Under the pieces are notes generated by a model that was not told the origin of the DNA, made no database searches, and saw nothing but the letters and a program-made list of their open reading frames with translations. From Rhizobium sp. 2MFCol3.1 (GTDB lineage: Bacteria; Pseudomonadota; Alphaproteobacteria; Rhizobiales; Rhizobiaceae): a stretch of 64,000 nucleotides of DNA. Below, piece by piece: positions 44,240 to 54,090 of the stretch (its first letter is position 1; each line of letters opens with the position of its first letter). Location: NCBI RefSeq assembly GCF_000377565.1, contig NZ_KB898365.1:104388-168387 (forward strand), in the 5' to 3' direction. The position numbers were made by a program, and so were the translations under genes.

Positions 44240-44656
44240 TCATGAACCCCAAGTCGAGTGGTAATAAATGCCACCTGCCAACATCTTGGCTTCGGCCAGT
44301 GGTTCGAATTCCGACATCCCTCGTTCTGCGTCCACAATGCGGCGAAGGCCCAACCGGCTGTGAGGCGACCTAAGCAGCGTCAACACGTCCTTGGCCGTTG
44401 CACGGGCACCGAGGTGCGTCGCATCTACGATTGTCCCGACAAGACGTGATTCAGTGCGTCGGTAGCGCGCGACAATTTCAGAAGAAGTGACAATCAGTGC
44501 AACGATGCGGGTAGCGCGTTCCGGCTGTAGGCTCGCCTCGAATTTCGCAACGATGACATCAGATTCATGGCTCGGCGGGGCTGGCGGCGCAGGCGGATCG
44601 CCGGAGAATTTGATTTTGATGTTTCCGAATTTTGTAATTTTTGTTCGCTTGGCCAC
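44240..44656 (-). CDS. Hypothetical protein
   Basis: This 138-residue protein starts at GTG 44656. It has a basic N-terminus with a Pro/Ala linker (DPPAPPAPPSHES), then an alpha/beta domain (ATRIVALIVTSSEIVARYRR). Unrecognised. The linker suggests a short targeting or binding tail before a folded domain. Confidence 0.45.
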   Translation of the reverse strand: MAKRTKITKFGNIKIKFSGDPPAPPAPPSHESDVIVAKFEASLQPERATRIVALIVTSSEIVARYRRTESRLVGTIVDATHLGARATAKDVLTLLRSPHSRLGLRRIVDAERGMSEFEPLAEAKMLAGGIYYHSTWGS

Positions 44657-44840
44657 TTTGCCCGTCCCACAGATTGATTTCTATTGTCCCCGCGACTTGA
44701 TTACTCTGCAATAGCCGACCGACAACGAATCGAAATTTTCCGCGCCTGATAATTTTCACCAGTGAATGCTGGACCTTTGTCGGCAGATAATAGCCTGGGA
44801 GCTCTAGCCAAAAACACGCTACAAATCGATAAGCAGTCAT

Positions 44841-45266
44841 CTAGTCCCGATAGACTGGCGGCCCGTCGATCAATCGCTGCCAAGGGTATTCAAACAGCTG
44901 CTTTGCTAATGTCAGCAACGCAAGCGCCTGAATCCGGGTTGAGGCATCGTCGACGAGGACCCCTGTTGCCTCGAACAATTCGAGGTCTCCATCCTCTTTG
45001 GTACGAACGCCTTCGGATACCGACCAATATATTCCGTCAGCCATTTCCAGACAGTCATCTCTCAACGTGTAGAAGTACTCGTGTCGGGTATCGTCCTCCG
45101 GCTCCGGCATTTCTAAATCGGAATAACCGGAGGTTTCCGAAAGCATCGTCCATGACAAGTTGACGAGCCGCATCGCAACCTCATGGTTGGCGTGACTTTT
45201 CCGATCCTTCTTGTGGATGCCGCCTGCAGATTTGCCATCCAAGCGCTGCATGTGGTTCTCGTTCAT
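44841..45266 (-). CDS. Hypothetical acidic helical protein
   Basis: This 141-residue protein has an AGGAT ribosome site before ATG 45266. Its helical middle and end (VAMRLVNLSWTMLSET; ALALLTLAKQLFEYPW) are separated by an acidic stretch. No family was recognised. Confidence 0.5.
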   Translation of the reverse strand: MNENHMQRLDGKSAGGIHKKDRKSHANHEVAMRLVNLSWTMLSETSGYSDLEMPEPEDDTRHEYFYTLRDDCLEMADGIYWSVSEGVRTKEDGDLELFEATGVLVDDASTRIQALALLTLAKQLFEYPWQRLIDGPPVYRD

Positions 45267-45571
45267 TCGACCTATCCTGCGTTCACGTTTTCAAAGTGTG
45301 AATCTGTGAATTGGCCGGCGCAATCCTCTTCTCGGAAGGTTGAGCAGAAACACTAAGCGGGTTTAGTAGCGAAGCTTGTGGTTCTTCTGGCAGTCGCAGA
45401 CCGCGAGGTTGTTTCTCACTGGGCACATAGCTAGTTCGAGGCCCGATATGGCCGGTCGCGTTTTGAGCCCTGTGCTGAAATTATTTCGATGCGTTGAAAT
45501 TTGACATTGCAGCCGGTGGCGGCATGCATCACGCTAGAAGCATTACGTGGTAGGTCCAGTTGGAAGCAGGC
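45267..45571. other. Intergenic region, nothing recognised
   Basis: About 305 bases between divergent small genes. No promoter, hairpin or repeat could be defended. Confidence 0.4.
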
Positions 45572-45868
45572 ATGTCAAACGAGGTATATCTATCGAGAAC
45601 AAGGTTTGAAACGTTGGATGAGGCGGGCAACGTCATCAATACGACGTTCGGCGCTCGCATCTACGATGACCTCGGATGTACATACGTCAATTTCCATCAA
45701 ACGTTGGATGAACTTCTGGCATTGGACGCTGCGGAGCTTGTTGAGTATGTGAAAGACCATAGCGAGATGGGCGCGGAGATGCTTTCAGCTTCCGATTTCT
45801 CACGGTTGTTCGTCGATGGTGAGTGGGTGAACGAGCCACCGACGAGCGAAGAGCCGATTTTCCCTTAG
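45572..45868 (+). CDS. Small hypothetical acidic protein
   Basis: The start is ATG 45572, after GGAAGCAGG. The 98-residue protein is acidic with a beta-rich N-terminus (EVYLSRTRFETLDEAGNVIN) and helical end. Unrecognised. Confidence 0.5.
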   Translation: MSNEVYLSRTRFETLDEAGNVINTTFGARIYDDLGCTYVNFHQTLDELLALDAAELVEYVKDHSEMGAEMLSASDFSRLFVDGEWVNEPPTSEEPIFP

Positions 45869-45934
45869 TTGCTCGGCACAACGGGCGCGATAGCATTAGG
45901 TCGTAGCGCCATCGCATAGCGTCACAGAATGTCG

Positions 45935-47158
45935 CTAAATTTCTCTGATTGTTTGTCCGGCTTGGTCCATCAGGAAAATTCCGGGTAGTAGCTGATCCTT
46001 TAGGCGGACAGGAAACGACAGCCGGAGGCCCGAATGCAAAGTTTTGGCTTGGGCTACCCCGGACTCAATCAGCGCTGTGGACAGTTGTTTGGCTGGGCCG
46101 TTGCGGGTGTCCGTTAGGGCGTCAACCTCGGCCTGATCCAACTCTCCGCAAGTGATGAGAGCCCCCAAGACCACGTCAGCTTGTGGAGGCAGTGATCCTG
46201 ACCGGATCTCGTCCAGTGCCCATTTCATCAAGCGGTCACGCAGCTCCTGCGGCCTCATGAGATCGCTCATGAACGTCACCTCTTCGAGACAGGTCTCAAG
46301 CACGTACTCAACGAAAGCAGCAAGGGCGCCTTCGCTGAGAGTTCCACGACCGTCAAGACTGCCACGGCGCGGCTCATCGCAAGACTGAAGATGCGCTTTA
46401 TACTCCTTCCCCCGTCGCGCGAGACCACGAGATAGAGACCAGAGCAAGTTCGTGCTGGTTTCCGACCGAATGGCGTTCGAGGCTAGAAGTCTGGCGACGC
46501 GACCGTTACCATCGAGAAACGGATGCACCCAAAGCAAGCGATGATGGCAACAAGAGGCGGCCAGTATCCTTTCAGTTCGGCCTTGGGGCTTATAGGCCTG
46601 TTCCATACGCGCCAGGAACCGAGGCACCGCCGCTGGGCTGATTGCCACATGTCGACCCACCTGCACTCTATAGGTCCTGATGGCTCCGGGTTCTAACACT
46701 CGCGTTCGGTCATGCTCACCGGTGCCCACGAGAAGAAAGCTAGGAGGAAGGCCCCCGCAGAAGCGCCTATGAATTTCGCGGACGAACTCGAACGAGAAAG
46801 ACGTCGCTTCGTTTTTCTGACGGCTGATCCACTGCTGCACTTCGATGTGTGCGCGGGCCTCCAGTTGTAGATCGCGCGTTTCAACGTCGTCACTGTAGTC
46901 GCCTCGCATCACACGATCGATATCGAGCGGATCGGTCTTGTGGCCTTCGATTAGATTGCTGTGATAGCAGTCGACGACCTCGACAAGATCCGAGAGAGAG
47001 GCCGCGATCGGTGTCGGCAGGGAAGCCGCCAAAGCCGAAGATTTTTCCACCAGCGAGATGGCCAACTCGTTCAGCTTTGACCGAGACTTTGCCCCTTCGG
47101 ATACGAGAAGGGGCTCAAACAGGCCAATGCTCTCGCCGTCGTCGTCCGCTACCACCAT
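45935..47158 (-). CDS. Fic family protein (AMP- or NMP-transferase), class II-like
   Basis: This 407-residue protein carries the full Fic motif HPFLDGNGRVAR (residues 212-223). An N-terminal inhibitory motif SNLIEG (67-72) fits (S/T)xxxE(G/N), as in class II Fic enzymes where the Glu blocks productive ATP binding. The catalytic His and the phosphate-binding Asn-Gly-Arg are intact. The C-terminal 120 residues are helical, winged-helix-like. AGGAGG lies very close to ATG 47158, so the following GTG is also possible. It follows the gene ending at 47177 by 18 bases and is probably co-transcribed with it. Confidence 0.88.
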   Translation of the reverse strand: MVVADDDGESIGLFEPLLVSEGAKSRSKLNELAISLVEKSSALAASLPTPIAASLSDLVEVVDCYHSNLIEGHKTDPLDIDRVMRGDYSDDVETRDLQLEARAHIEVQQWISRQKNEATSFSFEFVREIHRRFCGGLPPSFLLVGTGEHDRTRVLEPGAIRTYRVQVGRHVAISPAAVPRFLARMEQAYKPQGRTERILAASCCHHRLLWVHPFLDGNGRVARLLASNAIRSETSTNLLWSLSRGLARRGKEYKAHLQSCDEPRRGSLDGRGTLSEGALAAFVEYVLETCLEEVTFMSDLMRPQELRDRLMKWALDEIRSGSLPPQADVVLGALITCGELDQAEVDALTDTRNGPAKQLSTALIESGVAQAKTLHSGLRLSFPVRLKDQLLPGIFLMDQAGQTIREI

Positions 47159-47176
47159 AAGCCTCCTGGTCTCGCC

Positions 47177-48016
47177 TCATCTTTCCAGACGATTATTCTT
47201 AGTTGTCAAGGCGTCCACCTCTCGCTGCAGAGCGTCGTATACTTGGTTTAGCTGACGTCCCTTGAACGCAGATTTCGCGGACCGTAGACCGCTCCATCCG
47301 TGACGCACCACAGTAGGCCGTTCGCCACCGAGCTTTAGGTAGTTCATCTCTCGGCCATTTTCCGCGCCATTGATGTAATCGAACCGGATGAGGGCCAAAT
47401 CGTCATCATACGGGAGGAACTCGACGTGGGTGAGCGTCACCTTCTGGACCTCCAGCTCACTTGCAGAGGCAAAACGCGTCCAATCCCGCCCTTCGAACAG
47501 TTCGTTCAATCCTACTACGAGGTCCGTCGGAGCTTTGGGGTCCCATAGCGCCAAATTATCGAATGCTTCTAGATAGCGGACGACGCTGTCCTGGATGGCG
47601 GAGAGGGACGTTTCATCGTCTCCCAGCTCGTGGGCGCGATATCGTAGCACGCCTTCCGCAGTGTCGAATTCTTCGGAGGCGTCGAATATCTCTATCTCAT
47701 CCTCGAAGGTGACCGACTTCCGAATTCCCCATTCCGCGTAGCCGTCGGTGGATCGGTCATCCGCACGGGGAAAGGTGATCTCGTGGCACCCGTAAGAACG
47801 TCCTTTCTTAGGCATTGGCCGGGCCCCGAAGATCGTCCGCGCGGGAGCCATCGATGGCAGTGCCTCAGTGATCGCCATCGATAGGGTAGGGGCGGCCACC
47901 AATCGACTGCCGTCTGAATACTTATCGTGGAAGCGTAGTGGAAGAACGCAGAGGTCTGGGTCCTCCATCAGTAGTTCAAGGGGGTAGGCGGGTCGGGTGG
48001 TTGTGGCTTCCATCAT
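47177..48016 (-). CDS. Hypothetical protein, operon partner of Fic
   Basis: ATG 48016 is selected for the AGAGAG site six bases upstream; an in-frame TTG further up (48073) is less likely. The 279-residue soluble protein is acidic (FEDEIEIFDASEEFDTAEG) with mixed alpha/beta content and a final charged helix. No family was recognised. Its tight coupling to the fic gene suggests a regulator, target or co-factor. Confidence 0.6.
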   Translation of the reverse strand: MMEATTTRPAYPLELLMEDPDLCVLPLRFHDKYSDGSRLVAAPTLSMAITEALPSMAPARTIFGARPMPKKGRSYGCHEITFPRADDRSTDGYAEWGIRKSVTFEDEIEIFDASEEFDTAEGVLRYRAHELGDDETSLSAIQDSVVRYLEAFDNLALWDPKAPTDLVVGLNELFEGRDWTRFASASELEVQKVTLTHVEFLPYDDDLALIRFDYINGAENGREMNYLKLGGERPTVVRHGWSGLRSAKSAFKGRQLNQVYDALQREVDALTTKNNRLER

Positions 48017-48835
48017 CAAAGGCTCTCTGTTTATGTCACTGAAAATGGTCATGCGAATATCAATGAGCTGCAAGCGAAATTTTGGGTGACCGATTCCCGT
48101 TGACGCTTGGGTGGGTGGTCAAGGGACCTGCGCTAGGGCACAGAACGCAGCGCCGCGTTTCCGGCGTGGTTGCATAGACTAGCGTCGTCACTGGCGCTAG
48201 CGCTCAGACCAAATACTCATAGCGCGGCGAACGCCGCTAAGGGGTCCAACTCTTCGATCGGCCTCAATGGCGAAAGCATGGACAGCGCATACAGCGCAAT
48301 TTCCGCTTTGTTGATAATCTTGATTGTCTTCGACAACATTGGGTCGACGCGATAGTTCGACCTGTCATGTAGGATATGGCAGGGTCCATATCGCTCAACA
48401 CAAAGGCGCTCATGAGGTTATCAAAGTCTGTGAGACCGGGACTTTTGCACAGGTCGCTGGGTCCCGAAAGATCGGGTGGCGAGGTGAAACGGGCCTTGGC
48501 TGTCGTCACTAAAACAAAGGTTGTTGAGAAGGAATCCCGGGTCAACAGCTAGGTGTTTTTCGCCAGCGTCTAAGGAGGGAAGGGGGGTGTAACGGCGGGT
48601 CAATAAAGGTGGAGATGTCGCCAGTTCCGCACATTGTAGTATGTATATAGCATCTTAGAATAATGAAGCGGAATTTTCCGAGAAAATAATGATCAAATTT
48701 TACGTTCGAAAGAAAAGAGGGGGCGAATTTTACTCTGGCGTACACAAGTCCGTGATCAAAATTATCGATATAATAAACAGACAGGTTTGAATGTATCGCG
48801 AAAATACAGGATATTACTTTAACTTGCTTGGGACT
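48017..48835. other. AT-rich intergenic stretch, likely accessory/backbone boundary
   Basis: No gene is supported in about 820 bases. The last 250 bases (48,590-48,830) are clearly richer in A and T than either side. The gene content changes here from conflict genes to conserved transporters. No integrase or att-like repeat was found. Confidence 0.45.
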
Positions 48836-50737
48836 TTAGGTGGAGTTGGGGCTTTCCTGCTGGCTCCCCACAAGAACTGTTTCCGGAATATCGTCGAATG
48901 ATGCGTAGTTGAGGTCGTAGAGACGCGCGTAAAGCTTGCGGTTCGCCATGAGTTGCTGGTGGCTGCCGCTTTCTACCAGTTCACCGTTCTGCAGAACGAT
49001 GATCCGGTCGGCCTCGCGGATGGTCGCCAGCCTGTGAGCGATCACCAGGCCGGTGCGACCCTCCAGCAATTTCACTAGCGCCTTCTGGATCAGCATCTCC
49101 GTATAGCTGTCGATATTCGCCGTCGCCTCGTCCAGCACCAGGATCTTCGCATCGGCCACCAGCGCGCGCGCGAAGGACAGAAGCTGGCGCTGTCCGAGCG
49201 AGAGATTTCCGCCGCGCTCGCCCAGCATGCTGTCGTATCCCTCAGGCAGGCGCATGATGAACTCATGCGCGCCGACGGCCTTGGCGGCTTCGATGACCTT
49301 CTCCCGCGTCGCGTCGTGCTTGTGATAACGGATGTTTTCGAACACGGTTCCGGTAAAGAGGAAAGGCTCCTGCAGCACCATGGCGATCTGGTCGCCGAGC
49401 GAATCCTGCGTCAGCGCGCGGACATCGTGGCCGCCGACGAGCACCTGTCCCTGCTGAACATCATAGAAACGATGGATCAGCGACATACAGCTCGACTTGC
49501 CCGAGCCGGTCGGGCCGACCAGAGCGACCGTTTCGCCCGGATTGACCTTGAAAGAGACATGTTTAAGCACCGGATGCTTCGGATTATAGCCAAAGACTAC
49601 GTCGCGAAACTCGACGGAGCCGTCCATGTCCTTTGAGAGAACCACCGCATCGGCTGCGTCCTTGATGTCGATCGGTACATCGAGCACTTCGGTCAAGCGC
49701 TGGCCGGATGCCATGGCGCGCTGCATGACGGAGTATTGGAGCGTAAGAGAACGGATCGGGTCGAAGAAGCGCTGGATGTAGAAGAGGAAGGCTACAAGCA
49801 CGCCGACGTCGAGCGCCTGGTTGAGCACGCGCGCGCCGCCGACGACGATGACCAGCGCCATGGCGACACCGGTCAGGGAATCGACGATCGGCACCATCAC
49901 CTGCGCATAACGCGCCGCGGTGAGATGGGTCAGAAGGTTTGCCTTCGCCTTGTCGTCGTAGAGCGTGAAGTTGACGCCCTGCCGGTCCATGCTCTGCACG
50001 GCGCGCACGCCATGGATCGCCTCGGCCAAGGCGCCGTTGGCCACCGAATTGGTCTCGTGCGCGGCCATGAACGACTTGCGCGCAAGCGGCAGCCAGAAGA
50101 GACGCACGATGAACAGGATCGGCAGGACCGAAAGCGTCAGCAGCCCAAGTTTCGGATCGAGATAAAGCATGACGCCGACGATACCGACGAGGAGCGTCAT
50201 ATCGCCGACTGAGAGAACCGATGTTTCCAGGAATTCCTGCATCGAATTGACGTCGCCCTGCAGGCGCGACATCAGGCGGCCTACCTCGGTCTTATCCATG
50301 AAGGACAGCGAGACGCGCTGCAGATGCGAGAACATTTGCCGGCGAATGTCGAAGAGCACGTTTTCGGCCACTCCGCCGACCAGTGTTTCCTGCGCGTAGC
50401 TCGCCCCGTAATTGATGAGGATCGCCACGAGGAAGGCCACGACGGCCCATGTCAACGCCGAATGGCTGCCGTCCTGTTGCATGCCGTGGTCGATCGCGTA
50501 GCGGATGATCAGCGGGATCATCAGCTGCATCAGCGTGAACGTCAGGACCGCGCAGACCGAGAGCACCACGTCGCGCCGGTAGGGCCGGACGAAGGCCCAG
50601 ATCCGCTTGATGACGTTGCCGTCGAACGCCTTGCCGAACATCTCCTCTTCGACGCGCTGCGATCCTACCACCGCGCGCGGCGGCCGGCGTCCGTCCTCGC
50701 GAACGTCGGAGCGTTCGGTTTCCATTTCCTCGGCCAT
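48836..50737 (-). CDS. ABC exporter half-transporter, subunit 2 of a heterodimer
   Basis: The 633-residue protein has a six-helix exporter domain (about 60-350) and an ATPase domain with Walker A VGPTGSGKSS, a non-canonical signature LSLGQRQLLSFARAL, Walker B ILVLDEATANID and H-loop IAHRLA. The signature Gly-to-Leu change fits one degenerate site in a heterodimer. It starts 10 bases after the partner gene ends. Substrate unknown; lipids or drugs are usual for this type. Confidence 0.9.
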   Translation of the reverse strand: MAEEMETERSDVREDGRRPPRAVVGSQRVEEEMFGKAFDGNVIKRIWAFVRPYRRDVVLSVCAVLTFTLMQLMIPLIIRYAIDHGMQQDGSHSALTWAVVAFLVAILINYGASYAQETLVGGVAENVLFDIRRQMFSHLQRVSLSFMDKTEVGRLMSRLQGDVNSMQEFLETSVLSVGDMTLLVGIVGVMLYLDPKLGLLTLSVLPILFIVRLFWLPLARKSFMAAHETNSVANGALAEAIHGVRAVQSMDRQGVNFTLYDDKAKANLLTHLTAARYAQVMVPIVDSLTGVAMALVIVVGGARVLNQALDVGVLVAFLFYIQRFFDPIRSLTLQYSVMQRAMASGQRLTEVLDVPIDIKDAADAVVLSKDMDGSVEFRDVVFGYNPKHPVLKHVSFKVNPGETVALVGPTGSGKSSCMSLIHRFYDVQQGQVLVGGHDVRALTQDSLGDQIAMVLQEPFLFTGTVFENIRYHKHDATREKVIEAAKAVGAHEFIMRLPEGYDSMLGERGGNLSLGQRQLLSFARALVADAKILVLDEATANIDSYTEMLIQKALVKLLEGRTGLVIAHRLATIREADRIIVLQNGELVESGSHQQLMANRKLYARLYDLNYASFDDIPETVLVGSQQESPNST

Positions 50738-50747
50738 GTCTTCCTCC

Positions 50748-52601
50748 CTAGGCGCTCACGGCTTCGTCGCCGGGACGCACCTGCAGATCGTAAAGCGCCT
50801 TGTAGCGCCCGCTCGCGGCCAGCAGCTCCTCGTGTGTGCCCCGCTCGACGATCTCGCCTTCCTCTATGAACAATATCTGGTCCGCATGCATCAGCGAGCT
50901 CAGCCGGTGGGCGACGATGATCGTCACCCGGTCGGCGGCGTATTTGCGCATCGCGGAGCGGATGCGTTGCTCGGTCGCGGCATCGATTGCGGCCGTGGAA
51001 TCGTCGAAGACCATCACCGCGGGCTTCAGCATCAGGGCACGGGCGATCGACAGGCGTTGGCGCTGGCCGCCGGAGAGCGACACGCCGCGTTCGCCGACGA
51101 CGGTGTCATAGCCCGTCGGCAGGCCGAGCACGTAGTTGTGCAGCTGCGCGCTTTCGCTGGCGCCGGCGATACGGCTTTCCTTCGCCCATGGGTCGCCATA
51201 GGCGATGTTGTTCTCGATCGATGTCGTGAAGAGGAAGGAATCCTGCTGCACGATGGAGACGGAGCGACGCAGCGACTGAAGCGTCGCCTTGCGCACATCC
51301 TGGCCGTCGATTGTGACGCGGCCGCCGGTGACATCGTAGAACCGGGGGATCAGATGTGCGAGCGTCGACTTGCCGCTGCCGGGCGGGCCGACGATGCCGA
51401 TTGTCTCGCCACGCTTTGCCTCGAAAGAGATACCGCGCAACGCCTGCTGCGTCGGCGTGCTTGGATAGCCGAAGCTTACATTCTCGAACCGAAGCGTACC
51501 CTCGGTGATCTTCAACTCCCTAGCATCCGGCGCGTCGCGAACGGCGATCTCGAGATCGAGTAACTCGAACAGTCGCGTGCCGCAGGTTGAAGCGCGGGCG
51601 AAGGCGTTGACCATCAGACCGAGCTGGCGCACCGGCATCTGCAGGATGGTCATGAAGGTGAGGAAGGATGCGAGCGTACCGACCGTGATTTCGCCCGATA
51701 TCACCTTGCCGCCGCCGACCCAGAGCACGAGGCCCATGGCGGCGAAGAAAGAGAAGGTCATGGCGCTGGTGTTGACGACGCGGATACCGACGCGTTGATG
51801 CGCGAGCTCCAGCGCGCTCTTCGACGCCGCATCGAACTTCGAGATCTCGTAGGCGTGGGACGCGAAGGCGCGGACGACGCGAATGCCGCCGAGGTTTTCT
51901 TCCATGATCCGGGTCAGGACCGAAAGCCGCTCCTGCAGCACCAGCCATGTTGCGCGCAACCGCAGCTGCGTCACCGATGAACGCCAGCCGACGAAGGGCA
52001 CGAAGCTCAGCGCCAGCAGGCCAAGCACCACGTCGGTCGACAGAAGCATGTAGGCGCCGATACCGATCAGCATGGTCAGCAGCACCATGCGCACCAGCGC
52101 CGTAGAGAAATACATGCGCACGCCTTCCAGATCGAGTAGGCCGATGGTGATCAGGTCGCCGGAGTGCACGCTGTCGTGGAAGCTGAAGGAGAGCCGCTGG
52201 ATCTTTTCGTAGCAGGCGATGCGAAGTTCGTAGCCCATGTGGTGGCCGACACTTTCGCTGTAGTAGTTCTGGACCATGGTGAAGACGCCGCGCATCACGC
52301 TGGCGCCGAGCAACAGCAAGGCTGTTGTCAGCAGCGCATCCTGGGCGACAAGTCCGGCAGCGCCGCCTTCGACGACGGCCTGGGTGTGATCCACTGCGTG
52401 CCCGAGCAGGCGCGGGATCATCAGCTGGAACGAAGAGGCAATCAGGGTGGCGCCGATCGCAAGGCCGGACTGCCATGGGTGGCGCAAGGCCATGACGGTG
52501 ATGCGGACCAACGTGGAGAGGCCCTTGCCCCATCCTGCCGCAGTCGCCTTTGCCATCGAAGCCGACGGCTTCGCTACACGGTTCAAAGCATCGCTGCTCA
52601 C
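50748..52601 (-). CDS. ABC exporter half-transporter, subunit 1 of a heterodimer
   Basis: GTG 52601 is preferred over an upstream in-frame TTG. The protein (about 617 residues) has an N-terminal exporter membrane domain and an ATPase domain with Walker A VGPPGSGKST and normal signature LSGGQRQRLSIARAL. Its Walker B, VMVFDDSTAAID, has Asp in place of the catalytic Glu. With the partner's LSLGQ signature this forms a degenerate ATP site, while the other site is normal, as in known asymmetric exporters. Confidence 0.9.
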   Translation of the reverse strand: MSSDALNRVAKPSASMAKATAAGWGKGLSTLVRITVMALRHPWQSGLAIGATLIASSFQLMIPRLLGHAVDHTQAVVEGGAAGLVAQDALLTTALLLLGASVMRGVFTMVQNYYSESVGHHMGYELRIACYEKIQRLSFSFHDSVHSGDLITIGLLDLEGVRMYFSTALVRMVLLTMLIGIGAYMLLSTDVVLGLLALSFVPFVGWRSSVTQLRLRATWLVLQERLSVLTRIMEENLGGIRVVRAFASHAYEISKFDAASKSALELAHQRVGIRVVNTSAMTFSFFAAMGLVLWVGGGKVISGEITVGTLASFLTFMTILQMPVRQLGLMVNAFARASTCGTRLFELLDLEIAVRDAPDARELKITEGTLRFENVSFGYPSTPTQQALRGISFEAKRGETIGIVGPPGSGKSTLAHLIPRFYDVTGGRVTIDGQDVRKATLQSLRRSVSIVQQDSFLFTTSIENNIAYGDPWAKESRIAGASESAQLHNYVLGLPTGYDTVVGERGVSLSGGQRQRLSIARALMLKPAVMVFDDSTAAIDAATEQRIRSAMRKYAADRVTIIVAHRLSSLMHADQILFIEEGEIVERGTHEELLAASGRYKALYDLQVRPGDEAVSA

Positions 52602-52775
52602 GGTATCATTCCAAAATAGAGGTGTATCGGCGCGGGTCCGCAAGGGACGGCAAATCGATGACGGGATTGGTTAGCGTGCTTACCTTTGACGATTCGAACC
52701 GGCCGTTCAAGTAAACAATTCACCAACTGGTTATTTTATCGTGAGGCCCCGCCGGGCACCTGACCGAAAATGAAA

Positions 52776-52798
52776 ATGGCCCGCTTTTGGCGGGCCAT
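52776..52798 (-). terminator. Hairpin terminator after the BASS transporter gene
   Basis: A perfect 9-bp stem (ATGGCCCGC / GCGGGCCAT) with a 5-base loop. On the minus strand it is followed by TTTTCATTTT, giving a Rho-independent terminator about 30 bases after the transporter stop. Confidence 0.8.
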
Positions 52799-52830
52799 TC
52801 CATCGATTGTCTGGTGTTTGCGGCGAAAGG

Positions 52831-53790
52831 TCAGGAGGCCTCGACCGCCTTGTTTTCCGCGGCGTCATCGGTCCTGCTGGAGAAGTAGTTCGCCAGAAGC
52901 GCGCCGGAGATATTGTGCCAGACGCTGAAGATGGCACTTGGCACGGCGGCCACCGGCGAGAAATATGCGGTGGCGAGCGCGGCGCCGAGGCCGCTGTTTT
53001 GCATGCCGACTTCGATGGCCAGCGCCTTGCGCTTGTAGAGATTGAGGCCGAACGCCTTTGCGGCGAAGAAGCCGAGCAGATAGCCGAGGCCGTTGTGCAG
53101 GACGACGACTGCGAAGATCAAAAGGCCGGACTGGGCGATGGCACCCTTGCTGGCGCCGACAACGGCCGCCACGATCAGCACGATGCCGACCACGCTGACA
53201 AGCGGCAGGGCAGGCACGGTCTTTTCGACCAGGCGCGGCAGCACCTTCTGTGCCAGGAAGCCCAGCGCCAGCGGCAGGATGATGACCTGCAGGATACTCA
53301 TGAACATCGCCATGGCGTTCACAGGCAGATACTGGCTGGCGAACATCCAGACGAGGAAGGGCGTGACGATCGGCGCGGCCAGCGTGGTGACGCTGGTGCA
53401 GGCGACGCTCAGCGCGACGTCGCCCTTGGCGAGATAGGTCATCACGTTGCTCGACGTGCCGCCGGGGCAGCAGCCGACGAGAATGACGCCGGCCGCGACT
53501 TCCGGCGGCATCGGGATGAGCACGGTCAAGAGCAGAGCGAGCGCCGGCATGATGACGAAGTGCGCGACGACGCCGATCGCGACCTCGACCGGGCGGCGGC
53601 TCAGTTCACGGAAGTCATCGACGGAGATCGTCAGGCCCATGCCGAACATGATGATGCCGAGCAGCGTGACGATATAGGGTGTCACATGCTTGAACACATC
53701 CGGCAGCAGGAAGCCGAGCACGGCGAACAGGATGACCCAGAGGGCGAATGTCTTGCCGACAAACGCGGAGAGTGACGTGAGGAGTTTCAT
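52831..53790 (-). CDS. Bile acid:sodium symporter (BASS) family transporter
   Basis: ATG 53790 is chosen (MKLLTSLSAFVGK); earlier in-frame starts lack support. The 319-residue protein has about ten membrane helices with the BASS signatures GIIMFGMGLTIS, VGCCPGGTSSNVMTYLAKGD and EVGMQNSGLGAALATAYF. These contain the two discontinuous helices and sodium-site residues. Family members import pantoate, bile acids or other organic anions with sodium. Monocistronic, with a hairpin terminator downstream. Confidence 0.9.
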   Translation of the reverse strand: MKLLTSLSAFVGKTFALWVILFAVLGFLLPDVFKHVTPYIVTLLGIIMFGMGLTISVDDFRELSRRPVEVAIGVVAHFVIMPALALLLTVLIPMPPEVAAGVILVGCCPGGTSSNVMTYLAKGDVALSVACTSVTTLAAPIVTPFLVWMFASQYLPVNAMAMFMSILQVIILPLALGFLAQKVLPRLVEKTVPALPLVSVVGIVLIVAAVVGASKGAIAQSGLLIFAVVVLHNGLGYLLGFFAAKAFGLNLYKRKALAIEVGMQNSGLGAALATAYFSPVAAVPSAIFSVWHNISGALLANYFSSRTDDAAENKAVEAS

Positions 53791-54090
53791 GCCGATAACC
53801 TTAAGCAAACATATGCCCCGGCTTTTGAGCGCAAGGCTTTTGCTGTCAAGGCCGGTAGCGCTGCTTTCGGTTCCGATCGTTACGGATCGGGGCGTTTCGA
53901 TAAGAAAATGTCCGTATTCAAGGATATTCGATCCTATATATTTCCTTTTACGTACACGTCATATTCATGCCCAATTTCCCCCGTTGAAGGCGAGCGCTAG
54001 TCTGAGTTTGCCGCGCAGCACGCATCGCCGTGGCCCCCTGCCAAGCATCTCGGCTAGCACCACGGCGACGCGCTGCCGCTCGTCCGGCAA

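Noticed and set aside
52685..52730. tRNA T-arm-like string (GATTCGAACC) near 52,700
   Set aside because: No 5-bp T-stem pairing, no acceptor or anticodon arms around it.
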